64,000 bases of DNA from Eubacterium sp. (GTDB lineage: Bacteria; Bacillota; Clostridia; Peptostreptococcales; Anaerovoracaceae): positions 55,611 through 119,610 of the forward strand of contig JAETRU010000004.1 in NCBI GenBank assembly GCA_021769965.1. The letters run 5' to 3'. A program made the translations under genes and the position numbers. The notes under the pieces are model-generated. The model saw only the letters and a program-made list of their open reading frames with translations. It had not been told where the DNA came from and did no database searches. This document shows, one piece after another, positions 8,800-17,896 of the stretch. Within the stretch, counting starts at the first letter, position 1; every line of letters starts with the position of its first letter.

Positions 8800-9276
8800 T
8801 CACTGTCCTCCCTTCTCAAAGGTCAGAGCGCAGATAGATGACAGCGGTACCAGCTTGCACTGGATCTTCTTACCGGATTTGTACTCCACTCTGGCCCAAG
8901 CACCATCAAAGTCTGTGATCACGCAAGTCTTTCCACACAGATCCATATCTTCTTCATCATCAAAGAAATTCAGACGTGCCGGTTTGTCTTTTGCTTCCAC
9001 AAGCAGCCGTGTCACCAGCCGAAGCTCCTGCTTCGAAGAGACGCGGCCCCCGTCGGACACCCTTTGATCACGCGATGACGCATCAGGCCGCAGCAGATCG
9101 TCACAGCTGACTTCGAGGATATCTGCCAGTCTTACAATTTTCTCCATTTCAGGATAGGATGCGCCGGCCTCCCAGCGGGACACGGTCTGGCGGGTCACCT
9201 CCATCAGCTCAGCCAGCTGTTCCTGTGTCAGATTTTTACGCCGTCTGGCCTCGGCGATTTGAATTCCTGTTTGCAT
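8800..9276 (-). CDS. XRE family HTH transcriptional regulator with small C-terminal domain
   Basis: A 158-residue protein. Residues 1-65 are a Cro/C1-type helix-turn-helix (IAEARRRKNLTQEQLAEL, VTRQTVSRWEAG). The C-terminus (about residues 110-155) is a small beta-rich domain (GKTCVITDFDGAWARVEYK) that seems related to the C-terminus of the next gene. It is followed immediately by the small membrane protein. It resembles regulator/membrane-protein pairs that sense envelope or metabolic state, but the signal is unknown. Confidence 0.85.
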   Translation of the reverse strand: MQTGIQIAEARRRKNLTQEQLAELMEVTRQTVSRWEAGASYPEMEKIVRLADILEVSCDDLLRPDASSRDQRVSDGGRVSSKQELRLVTRLLVEAKDKPARLNFFDDEEDMDLCGKTCVITDFDGAWARVEYKSGKKIQCKLVPLSSICALTFEKGGQ

Positions 9277-9377
9277 ATGAAACCTCCTGCTCCGATCATA
9301 GCGGAAAGCGGCTGACGAGTCTATATCGTTTGGACTTCCAAATGTAACTTTTGGGTTTCCCTCGAGACGTGAAGGTT

Positions 9378-9965
9378 TCAGATCGCTTCGATCAGGGGCC
9401 GGATCGCGGTTCTGTCTGTATAGTCCGCTCCGTGTTCGATGGCATCCAGCAGCTGCCGTTCGGATGAAGTGATCTCCCCGGGAGTTTTTCCCTGAATCAT
9501 CCTTCGGACTACAGCCATCAGCTTACGATCCATGCCGCTGACGCCGGACGGATCGTAAGCGCCGGGAAAGAACCAGCACGGCAGCTGGCTGAACTGTTTT
9601 TCCCGCTCTGTCATGCGCGCTGGTCTGCCGCCGGACACAAGACGCCTGAAGCCTGAGGACTGTTTTGTAAAGTTCAGTTCTCTGCATTCATCCTGAATGG
9701 CTTTATCGCCGACGCTGAGTCCCACCGCAAAAGTCAGGATCTTTTTTTCCGCGATCTTCGGATACAGCTTTTTCAGCGTCTGAATTCCCAAAATGGCTCC
9801 GGCATGGATCGCTCCTCCGAAGATAATGACATCTTTATCTTCCAGATCTCTGGCGGAGACTCTGCTCTCAGGTATCACTTCCGCGCCGGTCTCCTCTGCG
9901 ATCCAGCGTGCGTATCGTTCTGTCGCGCCATATTTTCCTGCGTAGATAACCACGATGTTTTTCAT
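9378..9965 (-). CDS. Flavodoxin-domain protein
   Basis: A 195-residue protein with an N-terminal flavodoxin fold (about residues 1-150). VIYAGKYGATERYARWIAE is the FMN phosphate-binding loop, and VIIFGGAIHAGAILG is the second FMN contact region. It resembles the HemG-like/flavodoxin_5 group. A role in electron transfer or quinone/porphyrinogen redox chemistry is known for some relatives but is not proven here. It lies 51 bases downstream of pfkA on the same strand and may be co-transcribed. Confidence 0.85.
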   Translation of the reverse strand: MKNIVVIYAGKYGATERYARWIAEETGAEVIPESRVSARDLEDKDVIIFGGAIHAGAILGIQTLKKLYPKIAEKKILTFAVGLSVGDKAIQDECRELNFTKQSSGFRRLVSGGRPARMTEREKQFSQLPCWFFPGAYDPSGVSGMDRKLMAVVRRMIQGKTPGEITSSERQLLDAIEHGADYTDRTAIRPLIEAI

Positions 9966-10016
9966 TGGTTTTTCTCCGATCTGTTCTACATTCTTCCTGA
10001 TTTTGTTCTATTTGCT

Positions 10017-10979
10017 CTATTTACTCAATACGCCGATCAGATCGTACATCTCTCTGTCGATCTCCCGTTTCTGTTCCATAGCCTGCTGCAGATCGTAGGC
10101 AACGATCTCCCCGTTTACTGTGCCGATCGCCTTGCTGTCTGAATCCTCACGCAGCAGTTCCACTGCTTTCGCGCCGGTCAGGGTGGCCAGCATCCGATCA
10201 CGATAGGTCGGACTTCCGCCCCTCTGCAGATAGGACAGCACCACCAGCCGGGTCTCTCTTCCCGTGCGGTCTTCAATGATCTTTGTCAGTTCCTGGGACG
10301 GCATGCCTACACCTTCCGCCTTGATAATGATGCTGTGCTGTTTGCCCCGGTTGGCTCCGATGACGATTTTCCGGCAAAGGTCATTGATATCCATTTCGAT
10401 CTCCGGAATCAAAACAGCTTCCGCTCCGCCTGCCAGTCCCGCATGAAGAGCGATATCGCCGCAGTGTCTGCCCATGACCTCAATGACCGTGGTCCTTTCA
10501 TGGGAAGAGGAAGTGTCTCGGATCTTTGTGACAGCGTCCAAAACTGTAGACACTGCTGTATCGAAACCGATCGTATAATCCGTATAGCCCAGATCATTGT
10601 CGATCGTACCCGGCAGACCCATGACTTTAACGCCTCTACGCATCAGGTCGCAGCCTCCCCTGAGCGACCCGTCGCCGCCGATGACTACCAGACCTTCGAT
10701 GCCGAAAGTATCCAGCATATTGACAGCGTGGCGCTGTCCTTCCTCCGTTCGGAACTTCTCGCTTCTGGCAGTCTTCAAAATGGTTCCGCCCCGGTGCAGG
10801 ATATCCCCGACAGAATTGCGGTCCAGCTGTCTGATCTCACCGTCCAGCAGTCCCTCATAGCCTCTGTAAATTCCATACACTTCCATACCGGCTTCAATGC
10901 CGCATCTGACTACGGCTCGAACCGCGGCGTTCATGCCGGGGGAATCCCCGCCACTGGTTAAAACTCCAATTTTTTTCAT
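10017..10979 (-). CDS. pfkA: ATP-dependent 6-phosphofructokinase
   Basis: Phosphorylates fructose 6-phosphate with ATP at the committed step of glycolysis. Full family length (320 residues). Key motifs are LTSGGDSPGMNAAVRAVVR (ATP binding), GGDGSLRGG, PGTIDND (catalytic Asp), MGRHCGD, and YLQRGGSPT (substrate and effector region). GGDGS instead of a PPi-type GGDDS motif supports ATP use. The repeated 63-bp array C lies just upstream, between pfkA and dnaE. Confidence 0.96.
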   Translation of the reverse strand: MKKIGVLTSGGDSPGMNAAVRAVVRCGIEAGMEVYGIYRGYEGLLDGEIRQLDRNSVGDILHRGGTILKTARSEKFRTEEGQRHAVNMLDTFGIEGLVVIGGDGSLRGGCDLMRRGVKVMGLPGTIDNDLGYTDYTIGFDTAVSTVLDAVTKIRDTSSSHERTTVIEVMGRHCGDIALHAGLAGGAEAVLIPEIEMDINDLCRKIVIGANRGKQHSIIIKAEGVGMPSQELTKIIEDRTGRETRLVVLSYLQRGGSPTYRDRMLATLTGAKAVELLREDSDSKAIGTVNGEIVAYDLQQAMEQKREIDREMYDLIGVLSK

Positions 10980-11065
10980 TTTGTCACCTTCTTGTATTTT
11001 TTCTGTTATACTCTGCTCTCAATTTACTGGCATCAGGCTGCAGTCAGGCTGTAATCAGGCTACGG

Positions 11066-11355
11066 TTGAGCAAAATCGACCAATTCTCTGGTTTTTGCTC
11101 AATTCTTTCGGCCTGACTGGCTTTCCACTTGAGCAAATCAAGCTGATTTTCGTCTTTTTGCTCAATTCTTTCGGCCTGGCTGGCTTTCTATTTGAGCAAA
11201 TCATGTCGATTTTCGTCTTTTTGCTCAATTTCTTCCGACTGGCTGGCTTTCTATTTGAGCAAATCAAGCTGATTTTCGTCTTTTTGCTCAATTCTTTCCG
11301 CCTGACTGGCTTTCCACTTGAGCAAATCAAGCTGATTTTCGTCTTTTTGCTCAAT
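11066..11355. repeat. Array C: five copies of a 63-bp tandem repeat with TTGAGCAAA/TTTGCTCAA arms
   Basis: Units start at 11066, 11129, 11192, 11255 and 11318, an exact 63-bp period. Each unit begins with TTGAGCAAA and contains TTTTTGCTCAA about 30 bases later, so each can fold as a hairpin. Because 63 is a multiple of three, long frames stay open on both strands; a 99-codon minus frame gives a 21-residue repeat (ELSKKTKISLICS). I take the array as DNA or RNA structure, not as a gene. It lies upstream of pfkA. Confidence 0.85.
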
Positions 11356-11362
11356 TCATCAT

Positions 11363-11395
11363 CAGATCGCTTACCAGCGATCTGGGATAGGTCTC
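11363..11395. repeat. Second copy of the dnaE 3'-end sequence, with a palindrome
   Basis: These 33 bases are identical to 11471-11503, which spans the last codons and stop of dnaE. The copy is 108 bases downstream of the gene's own end. Both contain a 9-bp inverted repeat, CAGATCGCT and AGCGATCTG, around TACC. Between the copies (11396-11470) I see no gene. Confidence 0.8.
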
Positions 11396-11478
11396 TCGCC
11401 GTAGCCTTCTTCCAATCGGCCTTCCTCTTCGACTCGCCCTCTTGGGAAGCCCTCGCGGGGGACCTTCCAGCAGATCGC

Positions 11479-14400
11479 TTACCAGCGATCTGGGATAGGT
11501 CTCCCTTTTATATTTGGTCTGCCGACGATCTCGGCCACGGTATCGAAGAACTGGATCAAAGGACGAACGCCGCCGTTTGCTCCGGTCCTGACGATTTTAC
11601 CGTTCTGCAGATAGATCAGAACCGGAGTGTCGCCATGGTACTCGCGGAATATCTGCTGCAACTGATCCAGTACGGCCTTTTCATCTGCCTCAGCCGGTAT
11701 CCTGACTTTGACCGGATCCGGTCCGCTGAAACCTCTCGGACTTCTGCCTGAACTGCCGTCATTCCTGCCATAGCCGCTGCGTCTTCCGCGGCCGCCATAG
11801 CGTTCCTGTTCTTTGTCCATTGCCAGCAGCCCTTCCACATCGTCAATGGAAACCACCGCGTCCGCTAACAGCTTCGGCATCTCTTCTTCCTTAAAGTTCA
11901 GCTTGCCTTTGACAGCCACGACCTTATCCTCTGCAATGGCGCTGCCGCAGCGTTCATACACATTAGGAAATACCACGACCTCCACATCGCCATACAGATC
12001 TTCCAGCTCCATGAAAGCCATCATCTTGTTATTTTTCGTGACCTGGTTTTTCTTGCCGGTGATCATACCCGCCATGGTAACAGTCATGCCGTCGGTAATA
12101 GTGCCGTCTGCGTTTTCTGCCTCTGCCGCCGCGGCAAGTTGATCACTGGTCACCGTAGCCAGCTGGTTGATCCGATCCGTATATTCATTGAGTGGATGAT
12201 CTGTGATATAAACGCCCAGCATTTCCTTTTCCATCGCAAGGAGCACGTCTTTATCAAAGTTACGCACGTCCGGCAGCCGCCCGGATATATCCCCGGTGTT
12301 CATCTCCTCACTGCTGATGGCGAACAAAGAGATCTGTCCCGCCAGATTCCGTTTTGCTGTAGTCTGTGCTGACTCCACCAGTCCTTCATAGACGGCCAGG
12401 TGAGCTGCCCTGTTCGGGCTGAGGCAGTCCAGCGCGCCGGCTTTAATCAGGCTTTCCACTGCTTTCTTATTGACCTCGCTGATCTCCAGATTACTGATAA
12501 ACTGGAAGATATCCTTCGGCCGTCCCTTTTCTTCTCTTGCCCGGATAATAGCGTCGATAGCGCCTTCGCCCACATTCTTGACGCCCAGAAGTCCAAAGCG
12601 TATCTTTCCGTCCACCACAGAGAACTTTTTCTGGCTCTCGTTGATGCATGGAGGCAAAACCTCAATACCCATATCCTGACAATTTCTGATATATTTCGCG
12701 ATAGACTTGGCGTCGCCCATGACACTGGTCATCAGCGCGGCCATAAACTCCACCGGATAATATTTCTTCAAATAGCCGGTCTCATAAGCGACTACCGCGT
12801 ACACCGCTGCGTGAGATTTGTTAAATGCGTACTGCGCAAAAGTCTCCATGTCGGCAAAGATGGATTCCGCCGCTGCTTCGCTGATCCCGTTTCTTACGCA
12901 GCCGGGGATCTCTACATTACCATCATCATCCAGTTTTCCGTGAATGAAGTATTCCTTTTCCTGCAGCATGACGTCTTTTTTCTTTTTACTCATAGCGCGG
13001 CGCACGATATCGGACCGGCCAAAACTATAGCCTGCCAGATCACGGACGATCTGCATGACCTGCTCCTGATAAACAAGGCATCCGTAGGATACATCCAGGA
13101 TCGGCGCAAGCTCCGGTGTCACATATTTGATGTTTTGTGGATTCTTTTTATTCTCAATGTACTTTGGGATAGAATCCATCGGTCCCGGACGATACAGGGC
13201 GATCCCCGCTACCACATCTTCAAAGCAGGAAGGCTTCAGATTTTTCATAAACTGAGTCATGCCGCCGCTTTCCAGCTGAAAAACGCCCAGCGTATTGCCG
13301 GAGGCGATCATATCGTAAACGGCTTTGTCATCATAGACCATTTTGGAAAAATCGATGGTCACGCCATAGTTTTTCTCGATCAGCTCCAGCGCATCCCGGA
13401 TCACGGTCAGATTCCGCAGCCCCAGAAAGTCCATTTTCAGAAGTCCCAGTTCCTCAATGGTCGTCATATTGAACTGGGTAGCGATGCCTTTGTCAGACAT
13501 ATACAGCGGTACATACTCATCCAGAGGCAGCTTTGAGATCACTACGCCCGCCGCATGGGTCGAAGCGTGGCGCGGCATGCCTTCAATGGCGCGGGACATG
13601 TCGATGACTTTGGCGATTCTTTCGTCGCCGTCATACATGGCCTTCAGCTCCGGGTTCATATCCATCGCCTTATCGATGGTCATTTTCAGATCAAAAGGAA
13701 TCGCCTTGGCGATCTTGTCTGCCTCAGCATAGCTCAGATTCAGAGCCCGTCCCACATCCCGGACGGCTGCCTTGGCTTTCATGGTACCAAAAGTTATGAT
13801 CTGAGAAACGTTAGCCTCTCCGTATTTTTTCTTTACATATTCTATAACTTCTCCCCGCCGTTCGATGCAGAAGTCGATATCGATATCCGGCATGCTGACA
13901 CGCTCCGGATTCAGGAAACGCTCAAAGATCAGACTGTACCGAATCGGGTCAAGGTCAGTGATTCTAAGGGTGTACGCTACCAGACTTCCCGCAGCGGAGC
14001 CTCTGCCCGGTCCTACCATAATGCCGTTCGTCTTTGCAAAATTGATAAAGTCCCAGACGATGAGGAAATATTCCACGTAGCCCATGTTTTCAATGACGGA
14101 AAGTTCATAATCAAGGCGGCTCGCAATCTCCGGCGTCACATCGTCGTAACGTTCCGCAAGTCCTTTCTGGCAAAGCTCCCGCAGATACTGCTGGTTGGTC
14201 TTGCCCTCAGGCGGGATAAACTCAGGCAGATGATAGTCGCCAAAGACAAATTCCACGTCACACTCCATGGCGATCTTATGGGTATTTTCAACGGCTTCCG
14301 GGGCATAAGCAAAGATTTTCCGCATCTCGTCTTCGCTTTTTAAATAGAATTGATCGTTAGGAAAGCGCATACGCTTTTCGTCATCGATGGTCGTTGCTGT

Positions 14401-15072
14401 CTGAATAGCAAGGAGCACATCGTGAGCCTCGGCGTCTTCCTGCTTTACGTAATGGACGTCGTTGGTAGCGACCAAAGGAATATCCAGTTCTTTGGACAGT
14501 TTTACGAGCTGCGGATTGATCATGGCCTCCTCTTCCAGACCCTGATCCTGCAGTTCCAGATAAAAATTTCCGTGGCCGAAGATCTCGTCCATCGCCAGCG
14601 CTTCCGCCTTTGCCCCCTCGTAGTCGCGGTTTAAAAGGCAGCTCTGCACCTTGCCCGCAAGGCAGGCGGACAGCGCGATGATGCCGCCGCTGTGGGCGCG
14701 CAGCACATCCTTATCGATTCGCGGTTTATAGTAGTAGCCTTCGGTAAAACCTTTGGATACGATCTTGATCAGGTTCTTGTAGCCATCGTTGGTCTTTGCC
14801 AGCAGAACCAGATGACCCTGATACTTGTCCTTATCGGCGTCTTTGTCATGCATGGTCCGCGCCGCTGTATAGACCTCGCATCCGATGACCGGTTTGATTC
14901 CCTGTTTCTTGCACTCTTTGTAAAAATCAATGACACCGAACATGACGCCGTGGTCAGTGATTGCAAGGGAGTCCATACCCAGCTCCTTTGCCCGCGCCAC
15001 TACGGCCGGAATTCTGGCCGCGCCGTCCAGCAGGCTGTATTCTGTATGAACATGTAAATGTGTAAATGCCAT
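11479..15072 (-). CDS. dnaE: DNA polymerase III alpha subunit
   Basis: The replicative polymerase catalytic subunit, DnaE type, 1197 residues (usual length about 1100-1200). Domains: N-terminal PHP (HLHVHTEYSLLDGAARI), polymerase palm with catalytic aspartates in MPDIDIDF near residue 400 and later in TIEELGLLKMDFLG, helix-hairpin-helix region, and a C-terminal OB-fold (GMTVTMAGMITGKKNQVTK). A glycine/arginine-rich linker (YGGRGRRSGYGRND) precedes the final domain. The start is 3 bases after the RhuM stop, with AGAGG inside the RhuM 3' end as ribosome site. The stop codon lies in the loop of a palindrome that is duplicated downstream. Confidence 0.97.
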   Translation of the reverse strand: MAFTHLHVHTEYSLLDGAARIPAVVARAKELGMDSLAITDHGVMFGVIDFYKECKKQGIKPVIGCEVYTAARTMHDKDADKDKYQGHLVLLAKTNDGYKNLIKIVSKGFTEGYYYKPRIDKDVLRAHSGGIIALSACLAGKVQSCLLNRDYEGAKAEALAMDEIFGHGNFYLELQDQGLEEEAMINPQLVKLSKELDIPLVATNDVHYVKQEDAEAHDVLLAIQTATTIDDEKRMRFPNDQFYLKSEDEMRKIFAYAPEAVENTHKIAMECDVEFVFGDYHLPEFIPPEGKTNQQYLRELCQKGLAERYDDVTPEIASRLDYELSVIENMGYVEYFLIVWDFINFAKTNGIMVGPGRGSAAGSLVAYTLRITDLDPIRYSLIFERFLNPERVSMPDIDIDFCIERRGEVIEYVKKKYGEANVSQIITFGTMKAKAAVRDVGRALNLSYAEADKIAKAIPFDLKMTIDKAMDMNPELKAMYDGDERIAKVIDMSRAIEGMPRHASTHAAGVVISKLPLDEYVPLYMSDKGIATQFNMTTIEELGLLKMDFLGLRNLTVIRDALELIEKNYGVTIDFSKMVYDDKAVYDMIASGNTLGVFQLESGGMTQFMKNLKPSCFEDVVAGIALYRPGPMDSIPKYIENKKNPQNIKYVTPELAPILDVSYGCLVYQEQVMQIVRDLAGYSFGRSDIVRRAMSKKKKDVMLQEKEYFIHGKLDDDGNVEIPGCVRNGISEAAAESIFADMETFAQYAFNKSHAAVYAVVAYETGYLKKYYPVEFMAALMTSVMGDAKSIAKYIRNCQDMGIEVLPPCINESQKKFSVVDGKIRFGLLGVKNVGEGAIDAIIRAREEKGRPKDIFQFISNLEISEVNKKAVESLIKAGALDCLSPNRAAHLAVYEGLVESAQTTAKRNLAGQISLFAISSEEMNTGDISGRLPDVRNFDKDVLLAMEKEMLGVYITDHPLNEYTDRINQLATVTSDQLAAAAEAENADGTITDGMTVTMAGMITGKKNQVTKNNKMMAFMELEDLYGDVEVVVFPNVYERCGSAIAEDKVVAVKGKLNFKEEEMPKLLADAVVSIDDVEGLLAMDKEQERYGGRGRRSGYGRNDGSSGRSPRGFSGPDPVKVRIPAEADEKAVLDQLQQIFREYHGDTPVLIYLQNGKIVRTGANGGVRPLIQFFDTVAEIVGRPNIKGRPIPDRW

Positions 15073-15075
15073 GTG

Positions 15076-16107
15076 TTACCTCTTCACTATGTATGCCGAC
15101 TCGCTTTCTTTCAGGAGTCTGTCAAAATCACTTTCGTATGTTTTATCCTGTAAAACTCTGTATCTTTCAAATTCACTTTCGGCAAAGGCTTTAGCAATTT
15201 CCGCAGTAACCTTTCCTTTATTCTTTAAAATTTCCGCGTCATTGAATTTTAAAAATGCGTCAAGCTTTTCTGCCCAGTCAGCCATAGTCATAGGAATATG
15301 GCGTCGTGCCTGTCTTGTGGCATAATCCAGATACATTGTTACAATCTCATTGAGTTCTTGCATTTCCGGTTCTGACAGATAATTCTTCGCGACAGATACA
15401 TCGGCTTTGACAATTTTTCCATTTGGAGCATTTTTCCAAGATGTAAGCCCCATATTCTCTTTTCTGTGGTCCGCACGAGTCACAATCACTTCCGCAGCCG
15501 TATTGCCGTGAACCGCGTAATGCATTTTATTCTGCACAGTTGCAAAAAAATCTCTTGTAATCTGACTATCAACTGCGTAGTCAACTGCTGTCGCATAGAT
15601 ATCCGTTATTTTTTGATAAAACCTGCGCTCACTGGCTCTAATTTCCTGTATTTCTGAAATTAAATGATCAAAATAATCTTCGTCAAAGATTTGACCGTTG
15701 ATCAAACGATTCTTGTCCAATACATATCCCTGTCTTGCAAATGCGTCAAGCACTCTCGTTGCCCAACCGCGAAACTGGGTTGCCCTTTCGGAGTTAGTAC
15801 GGTATCCAACTGCAATGATCGCAGGCAGCGCGTAATGCTTATACTGATATGTTTTTCCATTATCCGCAACTTGTGCAAAAATTGCACAAGTTGAATTCTC
15901 TTCTAATTCTCTGCTTTCAAAAATGCATTTCAAGTGCTTTGTCACGACACTTCTGTCTACGTCAAAAAGTTTTGCGATCGCTTTCTGCGTCAGCCAGACA
16001 TTGCCGTCCTGCACACGCACCTCGATAGAATCCTCTCCTGCGTCCTTTGTAAAAACCAGAAAGTCGATCGTGCTATTACGAATCTGCATTGTTTTTTCTG
16101 TCATCAA
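15076..16107 (-). CDS. RhuM family protein
   Basis: A 343-residue member of the virulence RhuM family, first noted in a Salmonella pathogenicity island; biochemical function is unknown. Visible family features: VWLTQKAIAKLFDVDRSVVTKHLKCIF (a helix-turn-helix-like segment, residues 30-60), CAIFAQVADNGKTYQYKHYALPAIIAVGYR, and ATQFRGWATRVL. It sits between the MocR gene (9 bases upstream) and dnaE (3 bases downstream), so it seems inserted into a housekeeping transcription unit. RhuM genes often travel on mobile or defence islands. Confidence 0.9.
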   Translation of the reverse strand: MMTEKTMQIRNSTIDFLVFTKDAGEDSIEVRVQDGNVWLTQKAIAKLFDVDRSVVTKHLKCIFESRELEENSTCAIFAQVADNGKTYQYKHYALPAIIAVGYRTNSERATQFRGWATRVLDAFARQGYVLDKNRLINGQIFDEDYFDHLISEIQEIRASERRFYQKITDIYATAVDYAVDSQITRDFFATVQNKMHYAVHGNTAAEVIVTRADHRKENMGLTSWKNAPNGKIVKADVSVAKNYLSEPEMQELNEIVTMYLDYATRQARRHIPMTMADWAEKLDAFLKFNDAEILKNKGKVTAEIAKAFAESEFERYRVLQDKTYESDFDRLLKESESAYIVKR

Positions 16108-16116
16108 AATTCTCCC

Positions 16117-17562
16117 CTACCTCTTCTGATGTTTCTCTATGATCGCCGCTAAAGTCTCCAGCGCCCGGGTCAGATCGTCCGGATCCGCATAGGCATAGGA
16201 AAGCCTGATTGCGTGGTTTTCCGCGTAGTCGTATACATTGCCCGGATTGAGCAGAATGCCGGCCTTTAACGCCTCGTTAAAAATCTTGTCCATAGGCATC
16301 CGTTTATTAAAGCGCAGCCAGATATAGAAGCCTCCACTCGGTTTGTTCCATGTGGCAAGGTCTTTGAAATACCGTTCCAATGCCGCCAGCGCGTTGTCCC
16401 TGCGCGCTCTGAGTTCTTTTCGGAGCCAGTCCAGATAAATATCGTAGTCTCCGCTTTCGATCAGTTCTGTCATCATCCACTGTGAAACAGAACTGGCACC
16501 GTAGTCAGTCTGCATCTTTACATCGCCCAGGCGATAAACCACCGCTTCCGGCCCTACTACCCAGCCGATTCTAAGCCCCGGCGCCATGGTTTTTGAAATA
16601 GTGCCCATATAAATGACAGAGCCGGTTTTGTCTCTGGATTTCAGAGAAGCAGGCGGCTTTTCCTCAAACCACAGCTGTCCATATGCATCGTCCTCCAGAA
16701 TCGGCATCCGCTCTTTCTGACAGAATCCCATGATCTCTTTCCGCCGTTTCTCGCTCATCACTGTTCCCGTCGGATTATGATAAGTCGGAATGGTATAAAG
16801 AAGCGCGTCATTAGAAGCGTCTTTGATGTTCCAGTACTGCATCCCCTCTTCATCCAGAGGAATCCCATGAAGATGCATCCCTGCCGACTGAAAAACCTGC
16901 AGAGATTTCAGGTATGACGGTGCTTCGGTGTAGACATTGCTTCCCCGCTTCAGCATACATACTGATACCAGCTGCAGTCCCTGCAGAGACCCGCTTGCGA
17001 TCATAATATTTGACGGGTCCACATCGATACCCTGATTTTTCTTCAGCCATGGCGCGAGCGCGTGCCCCAGCTCGGGAAGTCCCAAAACGCCCAGATATCC
17101 CAGATTGAGAATTCTCTCCGGCATTCTCTGAAAGATCCGGCTGACCATTTTGCCCGGATAAAGTTCCGGGGACAGTTCCCCCGTGCCGATCCTTACGTAC
17201 CCCGGTTCAAATTCCATCTTGTTGATGGTCTGAATGGTAGAAAGGTTGGCACCAAAAGGACCGCTGGCAATATATTTGTTCCAGTCCGGCGGCTGGCTCA
17301 TACGCAGGGACCATGTATTGCTGGCTACTTTCGTGCCGCCGCCGAAGTCACTTTCTAAAATGCCGTAGGAAATCAGTTCTTCCATGGCGCTGACAATGGT
17401 GCTCCTGTTGACACCGAAAGCCTCTGCCATCGCTCTTTGGCTGGGCAGACGGCTGCCTATCACCCAGTCACCGGCAGCAATTTTCTCACTGATATATTTC
17501 ACGATCTGTCTGTAGATCGGTGTTTTATCCTGTTTATCAGGTTTCCAGTCCAGCGTTATCAT
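16117..17562 (-). CDS. MocR/PdxR-type regulator: GntR HTH fused to PLP aminotransferase domain
   Basis: A 481-residue fusion regulator. Residues 1-75 are a GntR-type winged helix (PIYRQIVKYISEKIAAGDW, GSRLPSQRAMAEAFGVNRSTI). The rest is an aminotransferase fold with YTIPTYHNPTGTVMSEKRR, LEDDAYGQLWF and GTISKTMAPGLRIGWV; the Lys binds PLP. Such proteins usually regulate vitamin B6, GABA or amino acid genes. I start at MITLDWKP because AGGAG precedes it; an upstream ATG at 17598 lacks a ribosome site. It is divergent from a LysE-type exporter, a likely target. Confidence 0.92.
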   Translation of the reverse strand: MITLDWKPDKQDKTPIYRQIVKYISEKIAAGDWVIGSRLPSQRAMAEAFGVNRSTIVSAMEELISYGILESDFGGGTKVASNTWSLRMSQPPDWNKYIASGPFGANLSTIQTINKMEFEPGYVRIGTGELSPELYPGKMVSRIFQRMPERILNLGYLGVLGLPELGHALAPWLKKNQGIDVDPSNIMIASGSLQGLQLVSVCMLKRGSNVYTEAPSYLKSLQVFQSAGMHLHGIPLDEEGMQYWNIKDASNDALLYTIPTYHNPTGTVMSEKRRKEIMGFCQKERMPILEDDAYGQLWFEEKPPASLKSRDKTGSVIYMGTISKTMAPGLRIGWVVGPEAVVYRLGDVKMQTDYGASSVSQWMMTELIESGDYDIYLDWLRKELRARRDNALAALERYFKDLATWNKPSGGFYIWLRFNKRMPMDKIFNEALKAGILLNPGNVYDYAENHAIRLSYAYADPDDLTRALETLAAIIEKHQKR

Positions 17563-17604
17563 TTGGTTGGTTTCTCCTTTGATATTATTGTACCACACCC
17601 GGCG

Positions 17605-17633
17605 GAAAAAAAACAGAGCTGAACCGCTCTGTT
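17605..17633 (-). terminator. Rho-independent terminator or attenuator upstream of the MocR gene
   Basis: On the minus strand ACAGAGC, GGTTCA, GCTCTGT is followed by eight T. It lies just before the -10 (TACAAT, 17587-17592) of the MocR gene, so it ends transcripts coming from the 17.7-17.85 kb stretch. Confidence 0.75.
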
Positions 17634-17681
17634 CTGTGAATTAAATGCTATGAGGAAATGCTCGCCCGTCTGTTTTAAATT

Positions 17682-17849
17682 TCATGGAAAGGTCAGATTT
17701 TTCATCGGATTTGGCTGGGCATGCATCAGGCAGTTATCTCGTTCCTTCTGCAGTGTTTCAACCGATACTGCTGATTTTTCCATTCCGCGCTGATTGTTTG
17801 GTTGGGTCAAAATCTGCCATTTTGGTGGGTGACAAGATTCTTTTGTCAT
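17682..17849 (-). CDS. Possible 55-residue peptide in the MocR/LysE spacer
   Basis: An open frame starting MTKESCHPPKW and ending MKNLTFP, followed by the strong terminator at 17605. It overlaps the promoter of the LysE-type gene on the other strand and no clear ribosome site was seen. The frame is unrecognised and may well be chance or part of an intergenic repeat. The rest of the 17.56-17.90 kb spacer holds only regulatory sequence. Confidence 0.25.
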   Translation of the reverse strand: MTKESCHPPKWQILTQPNNQRGMEKSAVSVETLQKERDNCLMHAQPNPMKNLTFP

Positions 17850-17870
17850 GGTAACATTGTATTATAAAAT
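17843..17870 (+). promoter_or_regulatory. Promoter of the LysE-type exporter
   Basis: TTGTCA, a 16-base spacer, then TAAAAT; the surrounding sequence is AT-rich. CGGAGG lies upstream of the ATG at 17897. Confidence 0.6.
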
Positions 17871-17896
17871 ATAATAAAATTATCGGAGGAACTATT

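Noticed and set aside
11055..11354. 99-codon minus-strand frame with a 21-residue repeat
   Set aside because: It is explained by the 63-bp tandem repeat; no ribosome site and equally open on the other strand.
10897..11751. 284-codon plus-strand frame
   Set aside because: Runs through array C and antisense to dnaE and pfkA; composition follows the repeats.
12400..13536. 378-codon plus-strand frame
   Set aside because: Antisense to the conserved polymerase domain of dnaE.
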